Under the pieces are notes generated by a model. The model did no database searches and had not been told where the DNA came from. It saw nothing but the letters and a program-made list of their open reading frames with translations. Shown piece by piece: positions 8,157-20,720 of a stretch of DNA of 64,000 nucleotides. Position numbers and translations under genes: made by a program. The stretch comes from Diadophis punctatus similis (Eukaryota > Chordata > Lepidosauria > Squamata > Dipsadidae): the NCBI GenBank assembly GCA_023053685.1, contig JALIGW010000062.1, positions 62,001-126,000 of the forward strand. The letters are read 5' to 3'. The number at the start of each line of letters is the position of its first letter. Within the stretch, counting starts at the first letter, position 1.

Positions 8157-9576
8157 TATTCTTTTTTTTAATTATTTTTTATGTACACAAAGACTTGACA
8201 TGACAACATACAAACATATAGTCTTAGGAATCCCACTTCCTATCTTGCTTATAGCTAAAGATCAGTACAAAATTTCGTATACCTATATTGTAAATATTTA
8301 CATTTCTAATTCATTTCAGTATCCATTTCTTCCATATATTCATCAGTGTAAGTTATCTTATTTACTAAATCCTTACTTCTATCATAATTTAACTAACAAT
8401 TCTCTATATTATCTAATAATATAATAGTATAATAATATAATATTGAATTAAATATTACTCAATATTTAATCTCATTTAATTATTATATCACAACGTAGAA
8501 TATTCCAATTTCTAATTAGCTTTGTATTCTATTTCATCTAACTCCCATATAAATTTCTTTAATACATTCTCAATCCTCTATTTCTAATTACATTTATTTA
8601 GGAATCTATCTTCTCCATTGTGTAGAGACCCATATACATATATATCTAACCTATCTTTACTATTCATTTCATAACTCCGCATCACTATTGTTTCTATAAA
8701 TTAGATTTCTCACCATATGCCATATAATTTATACTCTACCACACTTTAATATATTTTATTATCTACTTGAAATATATATGATTTTTTATAATAATATTGC
8801 ATCAATGTCCAATTTTCAAAGCTTCATAAGTATTCTATTTCTCTTTTTTAGTATATTGGAGTCCATTTATGTTAATAGAAATCAATTTGATTTCTTCTCT
8901 CATTTTTATTTATATTGTTTTCTTGTTCTAGTTTCCCTTAATATCCTTCCTGTAGTTCTTTCTTGCTCTGTTTTTTCTTTTTCCTGTATTCTTTTTTCTC
9001 CTCTGTCTTTCGTTCTTTCCTCTATCACTCCTCCTCCTGACTGGTACCTTTCAATTCCTCCTTACTTTCTTCTTTACTTTCTTCTTCACCTTCCATCTCG
9101 AAATATTGTTCATGAAATTCATGAGTTTTCTCAATTGAATCTATTTTAACTTTCCTTCCTCGCCATGTCACTAAAATGCCCTCTGGCATCAGCCACCTAA
9201 ATGTTTCCTTCTGTTTTATCAGTTGGGAAGTTAAAAATCGATATTGTCTTCTAAGATTCCTAACCCGTCTTGGAATCTGCTTTAATACTATTATCTCCCT
9301 TCCTTTGTACTGAAATGTTTCTTCCCTGGTTCTATTGTAAATGCTATCTCTGACTGCCTTTTTTATCAATTTTACGTGTATTTCTTTTGGTAATTTATGT
9401 CACCGCATGTAATTCGTGTTCACTCTAAAGGCCTCATCTATTTCTCTTATTATTTCTTGCTTATCACGCTGCATTATTAGTGCTAATAGTTCCGCTATCT
9501 TTTCGTCTGTGTTTTCATCTTCATCTTCTTGGATATTCTGAAATGGAGACTGGCTGCTCTGTTGAGTTCCTCATCA
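8157..9576 (-). mobile_element. Internally deleted L1 LINE, complete copy in U1/U2
   Basis: Here the whole remnant is visible. From high to low coordinate it holds the ORF1 C-terminus (9576-9025, with the TGA at 9400-9402), the ORF2 first 22 codons (8903-8835), about 650 bp of AT-rich ORF2 scraps, and an A-rich 3' tail on the minus strand (AAAAAATAATTAAAAAAAAG) near 8160-8180. The tail position supports one L1 insertion with internal deletions rather than several elements. Confidence 0.7.
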
Positions 9577-9679
9577 TTGTGTCCAGGAAAACACATTGTA
9601 AAAAAAACCTCACGAGTTCAAAAAATTTGATTGAACTTGCGAGAAGGTTTTTTTTTACAACGAGTTTCCCTGGACACAA
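9577..9679. repeat. 103-bp palindrome, U2 copy
   Basis: Same arms (TTGTGTCCAGG ... CCTGGACACAA) and same junction with the L1 5' end as at 1320-1422. Confidence 0.75.
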
Positions 9680-9763
9680 CGGCAAGGAACGCGATGGAGC
9701 TGGAAAGGTAAGACGAGTGTCTCGCTTCTCGCCCGCCCCACCTGCCAGAAATTCAGGTCTCTA

Positions 9764-9841
9764 CCCCTGATAATAAGGCCACCCCCTTATTTTGGGGGTC
9801 AAAAGAAAATAAGACCCTGTCTTATTTTCACGGAAACAGGG
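9764..9841. mobile_element. TA-flanked hairpin MITE, U2 copy
   Basis: Same ends and flanking TA as at 1507-1584; it begins 58 bp past the finger stop codon. Confidence 0.6.
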
Positions 9842-9898
9842 TAGATGCCTTTGAAGATGGTCATTTCTTTTGAAGGATTGTTCACATTCCACACATTC

Positions 9899-11179
9899 CT
9901 ACTGTTTTTGTAAATGGATCCTTTGATGTCTATAAAGGCTCCTGCTATGAGGAAAGCTCTTTCCACACTCCAGGCATTTATGAGGTTTTTCTCCTGTGTG
10001 GATTCTTTCGTGTGAATAAAGGTTGCTGTTACGACTGAAGCTCTTTCCACACTCCAAGCATTTGTGTGGTTTTTCTCCAGTGTGGATTCTTTGATGTGTA
10101 TAAAGGCTGCTACTCTGACTGAAGCTCTTTCCACACTCCAGGCATTTATGAGATTCTTCTCCAGTGTGGATCCTTTTATGTCTATAAAGGCTGCCCCTCC
10201 GACTGAAGCTCTTTCCACACTCCAGGCATTTATGAGGTTTTTCTCCTGTGTGGATTCTTTGATGTGAATAAGTGCTGCTTTTATGACTGAAGCGCTTTCC
10301 ACACTCCAAGCATTTATGAGATTTTTCTCCAGTGTGGATCCTTTTATGTCTATAAAGGCTGCCACTCTGACTGAAGCTCTTTCCACACTCCAGGCATTTA
10401 TGAGGTTTTTCTCCAGTGTGGATTCTTTCGTGTGAATAAAGGTTGCTGTTACGACTGAAGCTCTTTCCACACTCCAGGCATTTATGAGATTCTTCTCCAG
10501 TGTGCATCCTTTTATGTCTATAAAGGCTGCCCCTCCGACTGAAGCTCTTTCCACACTCCAGGCATTTATGAGGTTTTTCTCCTGTGTGGATTCTTTGATG
10601 TGAATAAGTGCTGCTTTTATGACTGAAGCGCTTTCCACACTCCAAGCATTTATGAGATTTTTCTCCAGTGTGGATCCTTTTATGTCTATAAAGGCTGCCA
10701 CTCTGACTGAAGCTCTTTCCACACTCCAGGCATTTATGAGGTTTTTCTCCTGTGTGGATTCTTTCGTGTGAATAAAGGTTGCTGTTACGACTGAAGCTCT
10801 TTCCACACTCCAAGCATTTATGCGGATTTTCTCCTGTGTGGATTCTTTGATGTGTATAAAGGCTGCTACTCTGACTGAAGCTCTTTCCACACTCCAGGCA
10901 TTTATGAGATTTTTCTCCAGTGTGGATCCTTTTATGTCTATAAAGGCTGCCACTCTGACTGAAGCTCTTTCCACACTCCAGGCATTTATGACGTTTTCCC
11001 CCAATGTGGATTCTTTGATGTGAATAAGTGCTGCTTTTATGACTGAAGCTCTTTCTACACTCCAAGCATTTATGAGGTTTTTCTCCTGTGTGGATCCTTT
11101 GGTGTCTATAAAGGTTGCCCCTGTGACTGAAGCTCTTTCCACATTCTAGGCATTTATTTAAAATTCTGCTTTCTCCCAA
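9899..11179 (-). CDS. C2H2 zinc-finger array exon, 15 fingers
   Basis: Finger order a b c d e c b f e c b f d e z. Relative to U1 it lacks eight consecutive fingers (two four-finger modules) from the second half of the array, with flanking fingers unchanged. Finger 8 keeps the MHTGEE variant also seen in U1 finger 8, so U1 and U2 share recent ancestry there. The frame is intact from the TTG at 11179 after an in-frame TAG, with no ATG, and must be reached by splicing. Confidence 0.85.
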   Translation of the reverse strand: MGESRILNKCLECGKSFSHRGNLYRHQRIHTGEKPHKCLECRKSFSHKSSTYSHQRIHIGGKRHKCLECGKSFSQSGSLYRHKRIHTGEKSHKCLECGKSFSQSSSLYTHQRIHTGENPHKCLECGKSFSRNSNLYSHERIHTGEKPHKCLECGKSFSQSGSLYRHKRIHTGEKSHKCLECGKRFSHKSSTYSHQRIHTGEKPHKCLECGKSFSRRGSLYRHKRMHTGEESHKCLECGKSFSRNSNLYSHERIHTGEKPHKCLECGKSFSQSGSLYRHKRIHTGEKSHKCLECGKRFSHKSSTYSHQRIHTGEKPHKCLECGKSFSRRGSLYRHKRIHTGEESHKCLECGKSFSQSSSLYTHQRIHTGEKPHKCLECGKSFSRNSNLYSHERIHTGEKPHKCLECGKSFPHSRSLYRHQRIHLQKQ

Positions 11180-11323
11180 TTTCTAGCCATTGCATTGCTT
11201 CCTTCTTTTTAGTCAAACCTGTATTTCTATAAAGATGAACGTTAGAAAAGAAAACATGGCCAGAAGTGCAACAATATTCAAAGGCAGCCCTTCCCAATGC
11301 AGAATTCCGACTTGGTTACTTGC

Positions 11324-12030
11324 CATGTCAAGTTGAATATCAGATTCATCCTCTTCCAGGTCATCTGAGGAGAGAAGATATAAATGTGAGAGAAAGAAAC
11401 ATTTTAATTATTTATGAAATTTATATGCAGCCCATTTGGCAGTTCCAGTCAACTTTGGGCGACTTGGAATGTAAAGACTTCAAAAGATAACTTGGAAACA
11501 AGGGGCTCCTTAGGACTGCGTTGCTGAGACAGCACATGGTGATCAGGAAGCCCATTTCATAGTTTACAAGTATCCTTATGATAACAGTTCTCTCATTTTT
11601 GTAATAATTAACAGTGCTGTGAGTTTCTGCTAATTTCCACCAGGACCCATCACATTTTTCTTTATTGGGGTGTTTTACAATACCATTTAAGCACTGTGGA
11701 CATCTTGTAAAAGCACAAGGTAAATCTTTAGCACAAGAATGCTGTCCATAATACTCAAAAGCCCCGCTTCTGGTTTTAGTTATTTCTTGGCTCTCCTCCC
11801 CACCAAACTGGAGTCCAGCCACTGGAGACTTGTGATGCAGAAGGATATGAAAAGGCAAGATGGAGATCTTTTCCACCAGGCTGCACCTTCCTCTTCAGAG
11901 CCAGATTCCAAGCTGGAGTCCAGCGCTCCAATCCCATCTGATGGAATGACTGGGCCCAAACTCCTCTCCAGCTCTTCAATCTCCTGTCTGATTTTCTCTC
12001 GTTCCGCCTCGAGTTCCATTGCTGAGACGC
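11324..12030 (-). CDS. SNAPC4: SNAPC4-like N-terminal coding exons, U2
   Basis: Exon 2 is 12030-11887 with ATG at 12019; exon 3 is 11364-11324 with the GC donor. Both exons and all four splice sites are unchanged from U1. The intron between them is 522 bp and contains no recognised repeat. Confidence 0.7.
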
Positions 12031-12055
12031 CTGTAAACAAGACATAAAAGTCAAA

Positions 12056-12598
12056 GAATGAATAGAATAGAATAGAATTACACAGTATACAGAATAGATT
12101 AGAATTAGAATAGAACACAATGTAGAATAGAATGGAGTGGAGTGGGACGGAACAGAACTTTATTGTCACTTTAAATGCACACTAATCAGCATACATTAAA
12201 ATGAAATTTCATTCTTTTCAGCTCTCAAAAGATAACCATGATGCATATACCCATATACTTATATGACACAGAGAAACATCACAGTGTAGTTTAGATGTAT
12301 ACATGTACAGGGCGAGAGAAATGAATCTTTAGAGTTTACCAGAACGGATGGCATAGGAAAGAAAACTGCTACAGAATCTGATAGTCCTGCTAGAAATACT
12401 TTGAAACCTCCTCCCAGAGGGGAGCAACAGAAACAGACAGTGGAGTGGGGTCTCGAACAATGCTTTGAGCTCTAAGCACATAGCGCTTATAAGCAGTATC
12501 CTGAATAACGCTAAGTGAGCTTCTCTGCTGTCATCACTACTCTCTGTAGGGACTTTCTATCTGAGGCGCTGCTGCCACCAAACCAAATAGGGATACTG
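12056..12598 (-). mobile_element. CR1/L3-type LINE fragment with AATAG tail, U2
   Basis: Same truncated RT C-terminus and pentamer tail as in U1; three clean GAATA units at 12061-12075. Confidence 0.65.
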
Positions 12599-12766
12599 TT
12601 TGTTTAAACGCTCCCCATCCTGCCTCTGTAAAAAGCAGCCAGGAGAGGAAGAGAAAGATGTGCTCTGCTCATCCGATGCAGGAAACGCAGACGCTGGTTT
12701 GCAGGCTTCACTCTTCATGTACAAAGAGACCAATTCAGATTATAAAAAAGGGCTCACCCTCATTTC

Positions 12767-12824
12767 ATTTATGCATTTGATTTATTAATTTATTTTTCAC
12801 TGCCCAAAGGTCTCTGGGCGGCTC
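12767..12824 (-). mobile_element. L2-like 3'-tail scrap, U2
   Basis: Same sequence as in U1, followed by the longer type-A spacing CCCGCGCTG before GTTTTTATG. Confidence 0.5.
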
Positions 12825-13144
12825 CTCAGAGCAGCCCGCGCTGTGTTTTTATGACCGATTTTACACCCATTTTCTTGCCATTCGCAGGTGCTTCTGACAC
12901 GAATAAGCGCCACACGCAAAATAAAGCTCCCGCTCCGAACGTGTGGATGGGAAAGGAACCCTCGGGAAGGGCCCGAGAGGAAGAGCGGTGGGGAAGGATT
13001 GTCCTTTTAAAGAGCCCCACCTGCAAAAACCGCACCCCCACCTCCGTCCACGGGTCTGCTGCGTTCACACGACAAGTTCGCGGCTGCGGGGCTGGCTCCA
13101 GCCCATCCCAGCTGGCTCAATCATAAAGCAAAGCTAATCCAGCC

Positions 13145-14435
13145 CTGGCTTCCCGCGGGCCTAGCTGCCGGGCGCCGCTCCCTCGGGCCGAAAGAGGCTG
13201 TCGCTGCCCCAACCTGACCGACAGCGCGGGTCCCACCTGCTCAAAGCCGCTACGGCTGGAGGAGCGCTTAGGAACCCTCGGCCGGAAGCGGGGGGAACAC
13301 GCCGGGTAACGAACCAGGAAGTGACGTCACGCACGGCCTTAACGGAACCGGAATTACAACCGCCATTTTCCCGTCTGAGGAAAGAGAAAGCCACACCTAC
13401 TTTCACCAACTTGGGGCAAACAATCGCCTAGGCTCCGCCCTCCTGCCCATGCGTCAGCCAACGCGCTGTTCGCTTTCTTTTCCGGGCTTTGCCAATCTGC
13501 GGCCGCGGAGCATCATCCAATAGCGGCGCACAACGAGAGGGAGAGAGCCCGTGTGGTATGAACACGTGATGTCTTGGAAACAGCCAACCAGGAGGAAAAG
13601 AAACAGAAAGGGGAGGTTGCAACGTGTGACGGTATTCAATGAACGGAGAGGACGCAATCCTCCCGGGGCGCTTCCAGAAGGAGCCGTTCAGTCCGCGCGA
13701 TCTCCCGCGGCAGACGGTTGGGTTCTGTTGCGTGCCGTAGAAGAGACCGAACTGTCACGTAGAGGCTCCCCATTCAAGGGCAACCCTCTTCGGCCTCATT
13801 ACACGATGCGGCCCTCTCGTGGGCCTCCCCGCCAGACCAGACCTCGGGCGCCCCGGCCTCCCCTCCCTCCCAGGCCTCCCTTCTCCGGAGGACCCTCCCG
13901 GACTGCGACTCCCGGCGTCCCCTTCGCCCTACCTGCATCCGGCCGCATGCGCACTCGAATCGAAAAAGTCCTTCCGTCGTTTCTCTGATTCCCAAACTGA
14001 GCGCCTGACCGGCCTCGGTCCCCTTTCGGCCAAACTCCGCCTCTTCCTGCCCTGGCCCCGCCCCCTGTAGCTCTGCTTTCTTGGTCCGATTTCGGAAGTC
14101 GGAAGAAAGCCATCCCAATGGCTGGCGTCAGGGACCACGCCCCCTACTCGACCCTTCAGCAGCCGCCTTCCTTCCATCTGCGTTCCTCCCCTCGCTTGGC
14201 TCCTCCCTTGCGCCGCTGGCTCCGCCCCTCAGCTCCCTCCTCCCCGCCCTGCATGGCGGAATTGGGGCGAGGGGCTGGTGGGCGAATGGAGGATTCCCAA
14301 AGGGGCTGCAATGGATGGGAATGGATGGAGGGTTCCCTCGCCGGCCTCGGCTTTCGTGTCCCGGAACCCTTTCTGCCTCCCCGGAGCTGCTCGCTACCCC
14401 GCCTGCAGCCACGTGGGCATCTCGGGGTGGCCCCC
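13145..14435 (-). promoter_or_regulatory. CpG-island promoter, U2
   Basis: ETS/CRE composite at 13316-13330, NRF1-like site at 13943-13953, exon-1 donor GAGCAG|GTGGGA with exon end at 13237. One CCAAT-flank base differs from U1 (CATCATCC here, CATTATCC in U1). Confidence 0.7.
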
Positions 14436-14731
14436 TTTCCTCCTGGCACCCCCAGTCCAGGTACTCCCTGGCATCAAGATCTGCTTTGTCTCCCCGCTGG
14501 AAGGAAGGAAGGGGGAGATCGCCCTCTTTATTGCCAGCCTCAAAAGAAGCCTTGAATATAGCGATCCCTCTGTGTATTATAAGGATTATGAATTAAATTT
14601 CACGGCCACCTGATCCCCGGAGACTCCTGGCAGTTTCCTAATGATATAACTCGTTTTTGTTCTTGTGGGGCACCTACATTGTGAGAGGGCATGACGGGAC
14701 AAATAATTTAGGGAAGAGGATAAAAGTGATT

Positions 14732-15224
14732 TCAGAATACTATTTGTTTTCATTTTGTTGTTTAGGAACTTCTGGGTAGTTGATCTCCTTCCCTTATTTT
14801 CCTTTGTGGAATACTTTTCATGGTACCTGAGCGTAATCATAATTTAGTCCACCTTCCTGGGTGCTTACCTGGACCTTTCTCACTTCTCATTCTGGACCCT
14901 TTGACACTCTTGCAATTGTTTTCTGAACCCTCCGACTTCCACAGAAGCAAAAAACTTACCTGTCGGAAACCACTTAGCCAGGATGTTGAATGCAAGAATA
15001 GCTCGCTTTCAACAAAATCCCCAAAACTACATAGCTAGAAACTAGAAATTTTGCAAGATATCCATAATCTGCGGTAGGCAACAGGTAGTGTGATATTTAG
15101 CTTTTTTGCATAGCAAGTGTAAAAGCTTTTGGGAGGGGGGCTGTAATCCAGGTAATCAATAAATATTATAGGCATTATTAGGGGGAGGCAAGTGTGTGTG
15201 TCTCACCTATGAGTATAAAATTTC
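14732..15224. other. Type-A-specific 493-bp segment, U2
   Basis: Intact copy of the segment missing from U3-U6. No feature is recognised in it or in the flanks 14436-14731 and 15225-15511. Confidence 0.7.
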
Positions 15225-15511
15225 CTGTAAAACTGTAATCAGGGCCTTGGTGGCCTTCAAAGCCAGGGTCCTTCTATCTTGGTGCCAAAATAAAAATATA
15301 TTCTTGTATTCTGTTTGGCAATCAATCGGCTTCAACACCAAGCTAAGGTCCAGTTTTGGGGACAACACAACGTCCCTTCCAGCTCTGTTGTCTTCTGTTC
15401 CGTTCCATTCCTCATCTTATCCTGATAATTAAAGGGTATTGGCCCCCAGGCAGAACCTTGGGGTACCCCACTGCCTATTTCCTTCTATGTGGAAGGGAAG
15501 TTCCTTTAAGG

Positions 15512-15575
15512 CAGGGGTGGGGAGCTATGCCCCCTTTATGACCTGTGGACTTCAACTCCCAGAATTCCTGAGCCA
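15512..15575 (+). mobile_element. hAT-like MITE fragment, U2
   Basis: Same CAGGGGTGGGG start and CAACTCCCAGAATTCC block as in U1. Confidence 0.4.
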
Positions 15576-15741
15576 AGTGTTTTGTACATATTCTGGATGG
15601 ATTCTCTTACTGTTTACTTACCTATTTTGACTTGCATGCTTGTTCAATCACCCACAATGCTACTCTTCCCTGAAGTTCAAGAGCTGAGTGTTTACTGCCT
15701 GATTCCCTTCCAGTCACCAATGCAGTTTGTTTCGGCAGATA

Positions 15742-17161
15742 TATTCTTTTTTTTAATTATTTTTTATGTACACAAAGACTTGACATGACAACATACAAAC
15801 ATATAGTCTTAGGAATCCCACTTCCTATCTTGCTTATAGCTAAAGATCAGTACAAAATTTCGTATACCTATATTGTAAATATTTACATTTCTAATTCATT
15901 TCAGTATCCATTTCTTCCATATATTCATCAGTGTAAGTTATCTTATTTACTAAATCCTTACTTCTATCATAATTTAACTAACAATTCTCTATATTATCTA
16001 ATAATATAATAGTATAATAATATAATATTGAATTAAATATTACTCAATATTTAATCTCATTTAATTATTATATCACAACGTAGAATATTCCAATTTCTAA
16101 TTAGCTTTGTATTCTATTTCATCTAACTCCCATATAAATTTCTTTAATACATTCTCAATCCTCTATTTCTAATTACATTTATTTAGGAATCTATCTTCTC
16201 CATTGTGTAGAGACCCATATACATATATATCTAACCTATCTTTACTATTCATTTCATAACTCCGCATCACTATTGTTTCTATAAATTAGATTTCTCACCA
16301 TATGCCATATAATTTATACTCTACCACACTTTAATATATTTTATTATCTACTTGAAATATATATGATTTTTTATAATAATATTGCATCAATGTCCAATTT
16401 TCAAAGCTTCATAAGTATTCTATTTCTCTTTTTTAGTATATTGGAGTCCATTTATGTTAATAGAAATCAATTTGATTTCTTCTCTCATTTTTATTTATAT
16501 TGTTTTCTTGTTCTAGTTTCCCTTAATATCCTTCCTGTAGTTCTTTCTTGCTCTGTTTTTTCTTTTTCCTGTATTCTTTTTTCTCCTCTGTCTTTCGTTC
16601 TTTCCTCTATCACTCCTCCTCCTGACTGGTACCTTTCAATTCCTCCTTACTTTCTTCTTTACTTTCTTCTTCACCTTCCATCTCGAAATATTGTTCATGA
16701 AATTCATGAGTTTTCTCAATTGAATCTATTTTAACTTTCCTTCCTCGCCATGTCACTAAAATGCCCTCTGGCATCAGCCACCTAAATGTTTCCTTCTGTT
16801 TTATCAGTTGGGAAGTTAAAAATCGATATTGTCTTCTAAGATTCCTAACCCGTCTTGGAATCTGCTTTAATACTATTATCTCCCTTCCTTTGTACTGAAA
16901 TGTTTCTTCCCTGGTTCTATTGTAAATGCTATCTCTGACTGCCTTTTTTATCAATTTTACGTGTATTTCTTTTGGTAATTTATGTCACCGCATGTAATTC
17001 GTGTTCACTCTAAAGGCCTCATCTATTTCTCTTATTATTTCTTGCTTATCACGCTGCATTATTAGTGCTAATAGTTCCGCTATCTTTTCGTCTGTGTTTT
17101 CATCTTCATCTTCTTGGATATTCTGAAATGGAGACTGGCTGCTCTGTTGAGTTCCTCATCA
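15742..17161 (-). mobile_element. Internally deleted L1 LINE, U2/U3
   Basis: Type-A L1 remnant: ORF2 first codons at 16488-16420, ORF1 C-terminus at 17161-16610 with its in-frame TGA, A-rich 3' end near 15745. No TIR element is inserted here, so this is an empty site for comparison with U4-U7. Confidence 0.7.
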
Positions 17162-17264
17162 TTGTGTCCAGGAAAACACATTGTAAAAAAAACCTCACGA
17201 GTTCAAAAAATTTGATTGAACTTGCGAGAAGGTTTTTTTTTACAACGAGTTTCCCTGGACACAA
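17162..17264. repeat. 103-bp palindrome, U3 copy
   Basis: Unchanged arms; abuts the L1 5' end. Confidence 0.75.
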
Positions 17265-17348
17265 CGGCAAGGAACGCGATGGAGCTGGAAAGGTAAGACG
17301 AGTGTCTCGCTTCTCGCCCGCCCCACCTGCCAGAAATTCAGGTCTCTA

Positions 17349-17426
17349 CCCCTGATAATAAGGCCACCCCCTTATTTTGGGGGTCAAAAGAAAATAAGAC
17401 CCTGTCTTATTTTCACGGAAACAGGG
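17349..17426. mobile_element. TA-flanked hairpin MITE, U3 copy
   Basis: Unchanged ends and flanking TA, in the finger 3' UTR. Confidence 0.6.
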
Positions 17427-17483
17427 TAGATGCCTTTGAAGATGGTCATTTCTTTTGAAGGATTGTTCACATTCCACACATTC

Positions 17484-18764
17484 CTACTGTTTTTGTAAAT
17501 GGATCCTTTGATGTCTATAAAGGCTCCTGCTATGAGGAAAGCTCTTTCCACACTCCAGGCATTTATGAGGTTTTTCTCCTGTGTGGATTCTTTCGTGTGA
17601 ATAAAGGTTGCTGTTACGACTGAAGCTCTTTCCACACTCCAAGCATTTGTGTGGTTTTTCTCCAGTGTGGATTCTTTGATGTGTATAAAGGCTGCTACTC
17701 TGACTGAAGCTCTTTCCACACTCCAGGCATTTATGAGATTCTTCTCCAGTGTGGATCCTTTTATGTCTATAAAGGCTGCCCCTCCGACTGAAGCTCTTTC
17801 CACACTCCAGGCATTTATGAGGTTTTTCTCCTGTGTGGATTCTTTGATGTGAATAAGTGCTGCTTTTATGACTGAAGTGCTTTCCACACTCCAAGCATTT
17901 ATGAGATTTTTCTCCAGTGTGGATCCTTTTATGTCTATAAAGGCTGCCACTCTGACTGAAGCTCTTTCCACACTCCAGGCATTTATGAGGTTTTTCTCCA
18001 GTGTGGATTCTTTCGTGTGAATAAAGGTTGCTGTTACGACTGAAGCTCTTTCCACACTCCAGGCATTTATGAGATTCTTCTCCAGTGTGGATCCTTTTAT
18101 GTCTATAAAGGCTGCCCCTCCGACTGAAGCTCTTTCCACACTCCAGGCATTTATGAGGTTTTTCTCCTGTGTGGATTCTTTGATGTGAATAAGTGCTGCT
18201 TTTATGACTGAAGCGCTTTCCACACTCCAAGCATTTATGAGATTTTTCTCCAGTGTGGATCCTTTTATGTCTATAAAGGCTGACACTCTGACTGAAGCTC
18301 TTTCCACACTCCAGGCATTTATGAGGTTTTTCTCCTGTGTGGATTCTTTCGTGTGAATAAAGGTTGCTGTTACGACTGAAGCTCTTTCCACACTCCAAGC
18401 ATTTATGCGGATTTTCTCCTGTGTGGATTCTTTGATGTGTATAAAGGCTGCTACTCTGACTGAAGCTCTTTCCACACTCCAGGCATTTATGAGATTTTTC
18501 TCCAGTGTGGATCCTTTTATGTCTATAAAGGCTGCCACTCTGACTGAAGCTCTTTCCACACTCCAGGCATTTATGACGTTTTCCCCCAATGTGGATTCTT
18601 TGATGTGAATAAGTGCTGCTTTTATGACTGAAGCTCTTTCTACACTCCAAGCATTTATGAGGTTTTTCTCCTGTGTGGATCCTTTGGTGTCTATAAAGGT
18701 TGCCCCTGTGACTGAAGCTCTTTCCACATTCTAGGCATTTATTTAAAATTCTGCTTTCTCCCAA
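17484..18764 (-). CDS. C2H2 zinc-finger array exon, 15 fingers
   Basis: Order a b c d e c' b f e c b f d e z: the same framework as U2, but finger 6 is the QVSR variant that occurs at finger 15 in U1 and at finger 6 in U4, U6 and U7. Finger 11 has a private KHFSHKSS change. The shared c' variant in different positions indicates shuffling of modules between units. Frame intact; TTG start after TAG as in the other copies. Confidence 0.85.
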   Translation of the reverse strand: MGESRILNKCLECGKSFSHRGNLYRHQRIHTGEKPHKCLECRKSFSHKSSTYSHQRIHIGGKRHKCLECGKSFSQSGSLYRHKRIHTGEKSHKCLECGKSFSQSSSLYTHQRIHTGENPHKCLECGKSFSRNSNLYSHERIHTGEKPHKCLECGKSFSQSVSLYRHKRIHTGEKSHKCLECGKRFSHKSSTYSHQRIHTGEKPHKCLECGKSFSRRGSLYRHKRIHTGEESHKCLECGKSFSRNSNLYSHERIHTGEKPHKCLECGKSFSQSGSLYRHKRIHTGEKSHKCLECGKHFSHKSSTYSHQRIHTGEKPHKCLECGKSFSRRGSLYRHKRIHTGEESHKCLECGKSFSQSSSLYTHQRIHTGEKPHKCLECGKSFSRNSNLYSHERIHTGEKPHKCLECGKSFPHSRSLYRHQRIHLQKQ

Positions 18765-18908
18765 TTTCTAGCCATTGCATTGCTTCCTTCTTTTTAGTCA
18801 AACCTGTATTTCTATAAAGATGAACGTTAGAAAAGAAAACATGGCCAGAAGTGCAACAATATTCAAAGGCAGCCCTTCCCAATGCAGAATTCCGACTTGG
18901 TTACTTGC

Positions 18909-19615
18909 CATGTCAAGTTGAATATCAGATTCATCCTCTTCCAGGTCATCTGAGGAGAGAAGATATAAATGTGAGAGAAAGAAACATTTTAATTATTTAT
19001 GAAATTTATATGCAGCCCATTTGGCAGTTCCAGTCAACTTTGGGCGACTTGGAATGTAAAGACTTCAAAAGATAACTTGGAAACAAGGGGCTCCTTAGGA
19101 CTGCGTTGCTGAGACAGCACATGGTGATCAGGAAGCCCATTTCATAGTTTACAAGTATCCTTATGATAACAGTTCTCTCATTTTTGTAATAATTAACAGT
19201 GCTGTGAGTTTCTGCTAATTTCCACCAGGACCCATCACATTTTTCTTTATTGGGGTGTTTTACAATACCATTTAAGCACTGTGGACATCTTGTAAAAGCA
19301 CAAGGTAAATCTTTAGCACAAGAATGCTGTCCATAATACTCAAAAGCCCCGCTTCTGGTTTTAGTTATTTCTTGGCTCTCCTCCCCACCAAACTGGAGTC
19401 CAGCCACTGGAGACTTGTGATGCAGAAGGATATGAAAAGGCAAGATGGAGATCTTTTCCACCAGGCTGCACCTTCCTCTTCAGAGCCAGATTCCAAGCTG
19501 GAGTCCAGCGCTCCAATCCCATCTGATGGAATGACTGGGCCCAAACTCCTCTCCAGCTCTTCAATCTCCTGTCTGATTTTCTCTCGTTCCGCCTCGAGTT
19601 CCATTGCTGAGACGC
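18909..19615 (-). CDS. SNAPC4: SNAPC4-like N-terminal coding exons, U3
   Basis: Exon 2 is 19615-19472 (ATG 19604); exon 3 is 18949-18909. Splice sites including the GC donor are unchanged. Exon 1 of this unit ends with the stronger type-B donor at 20813. Confidence 0.7.
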
Positions 19616-19640
19616 CTGTAAACAAGACATAAAAGTCAAA

Positions 19641-20183
19641 GAATGAATAGAATAGAATAGAATTACACAGTATACAGAATAGATTAGAATTAGAATAGAA
19701 CACAATGTAGAATAGAATGGAGTGGAGTGGGACGGAACAGAACTTTATTGTCACTTTAAATGCACACTAATCAGCATACATTAAAATGAAATTTCATTCT
19801 TTTCAGCTCTCAAAAGATAACCATGATGCATATACCCATATACTTATATGACACAGAGAAACATCACAGTGTAGTTTAGATGTATACATGTACAGGGCGA
19901 GAGAAATGAATCTTTAGAGTTTACCAGAACGGATGGCATAGGAAAGAAAACTGCTACAGAATCTGATAGTCCTGCTAGAAATACTTTGAAACCTCCTCCC
20001 AGAGGGGAGCAACAGAAACAGACAGTGGAGTGGGGTCTCGAACAATGCTTTGAGCTCTAAGCACATAGCGCTTATAAGCAGTATCCTGAATAACGCTAAG
20101 TGAGCTTCTCTGCTGTCATCACTACTCTCTGTAGGGACTTTCTATCTGAGGCGCTGCTGCCACCAAACCAAATAGGGATACTG
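19641..20183 (-). mobile_element. CR1/L3-type LINE fragment with AATAG tail, U3
   Basis: Same fragment and tail length as U1 and U2. Confidence 0.65.
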
Positions 20184-20351
20184 TTTGTTTAAACGCTCCC
20201 CATCCTGCCTCTGTAAAAAGCAGCCAGGAGAGGAAGAGAAAGATGTGCTCTGCTCATCCGATGCAGGAAACGCAGACGCTGGTTTGCAGGCTTCACTCTT
20301 CATGTACAAAGAGACCAATTCAGATTATAAAAAAGGGCTCACCCTCATTTC

Positions 20352-20409
20352 ATTTATGCATTTGATTTATTAATTTATTTTTCACTGCCCAAAGGTCTCT
20401 GGGCGGCTC
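20352..20409 (-). mobile_element. L2-like 3'-tail scrap, U3
   Basis: Here followed directly by GAGCAGTGTTTTTATG: the first unit with the 9-bp deletion. Confidence 0.5.
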
Positions 20410-20720
20410 CTCAGAGCAGTGTTTTTATGACCGATTTTACACCCATTTTCTTGCCATTCGCAGGTGCTTCTGACACGAATAAGCGCCACACGCAAAATAA
20501 AGCTCCCGCTCCGAACGTGTGGATGGAAAAGGAACCCTCGGGAAGGGCCCGAGAGGAAGAGCGGTGGGGAAGGATTGTCCTTTTAAAGAGCCCCACCTGC
20601 AAAAACCGCACCCCCACCTCCGTCCACGGGTCTGCTGCGTTCACACGACACGTTCGCGGCTGCGGGGCTGGCTCCAGCCCATCCCAGCTGGCTCAATCAT
20701 AAAGCAAAGCTAATCCAGCC

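Larger units (their letters stand above)
578..8834. repeat. Tandem array unit U1 (8257 bp, type A)
   Basis: First complete unit, defined here from the L1 ORF2 stop to the same base in the next copy. It is 672 bp longer than U2 and the whole excess is eight 84-bp zinc-finger repeats. Outside the fingers U1 and U2 differ at only a handful of bases, for example 5457, 5931, 6804 and 6895. Confidence 0.95.
8835..16419. repeat. Tandem array unit U2 (7585 bp, type A)
   Basis: The shortest full unit and a good reference for type A: 15 fingers, no TIR insertion, 493-bp segment retained. Confidence 0.95.
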
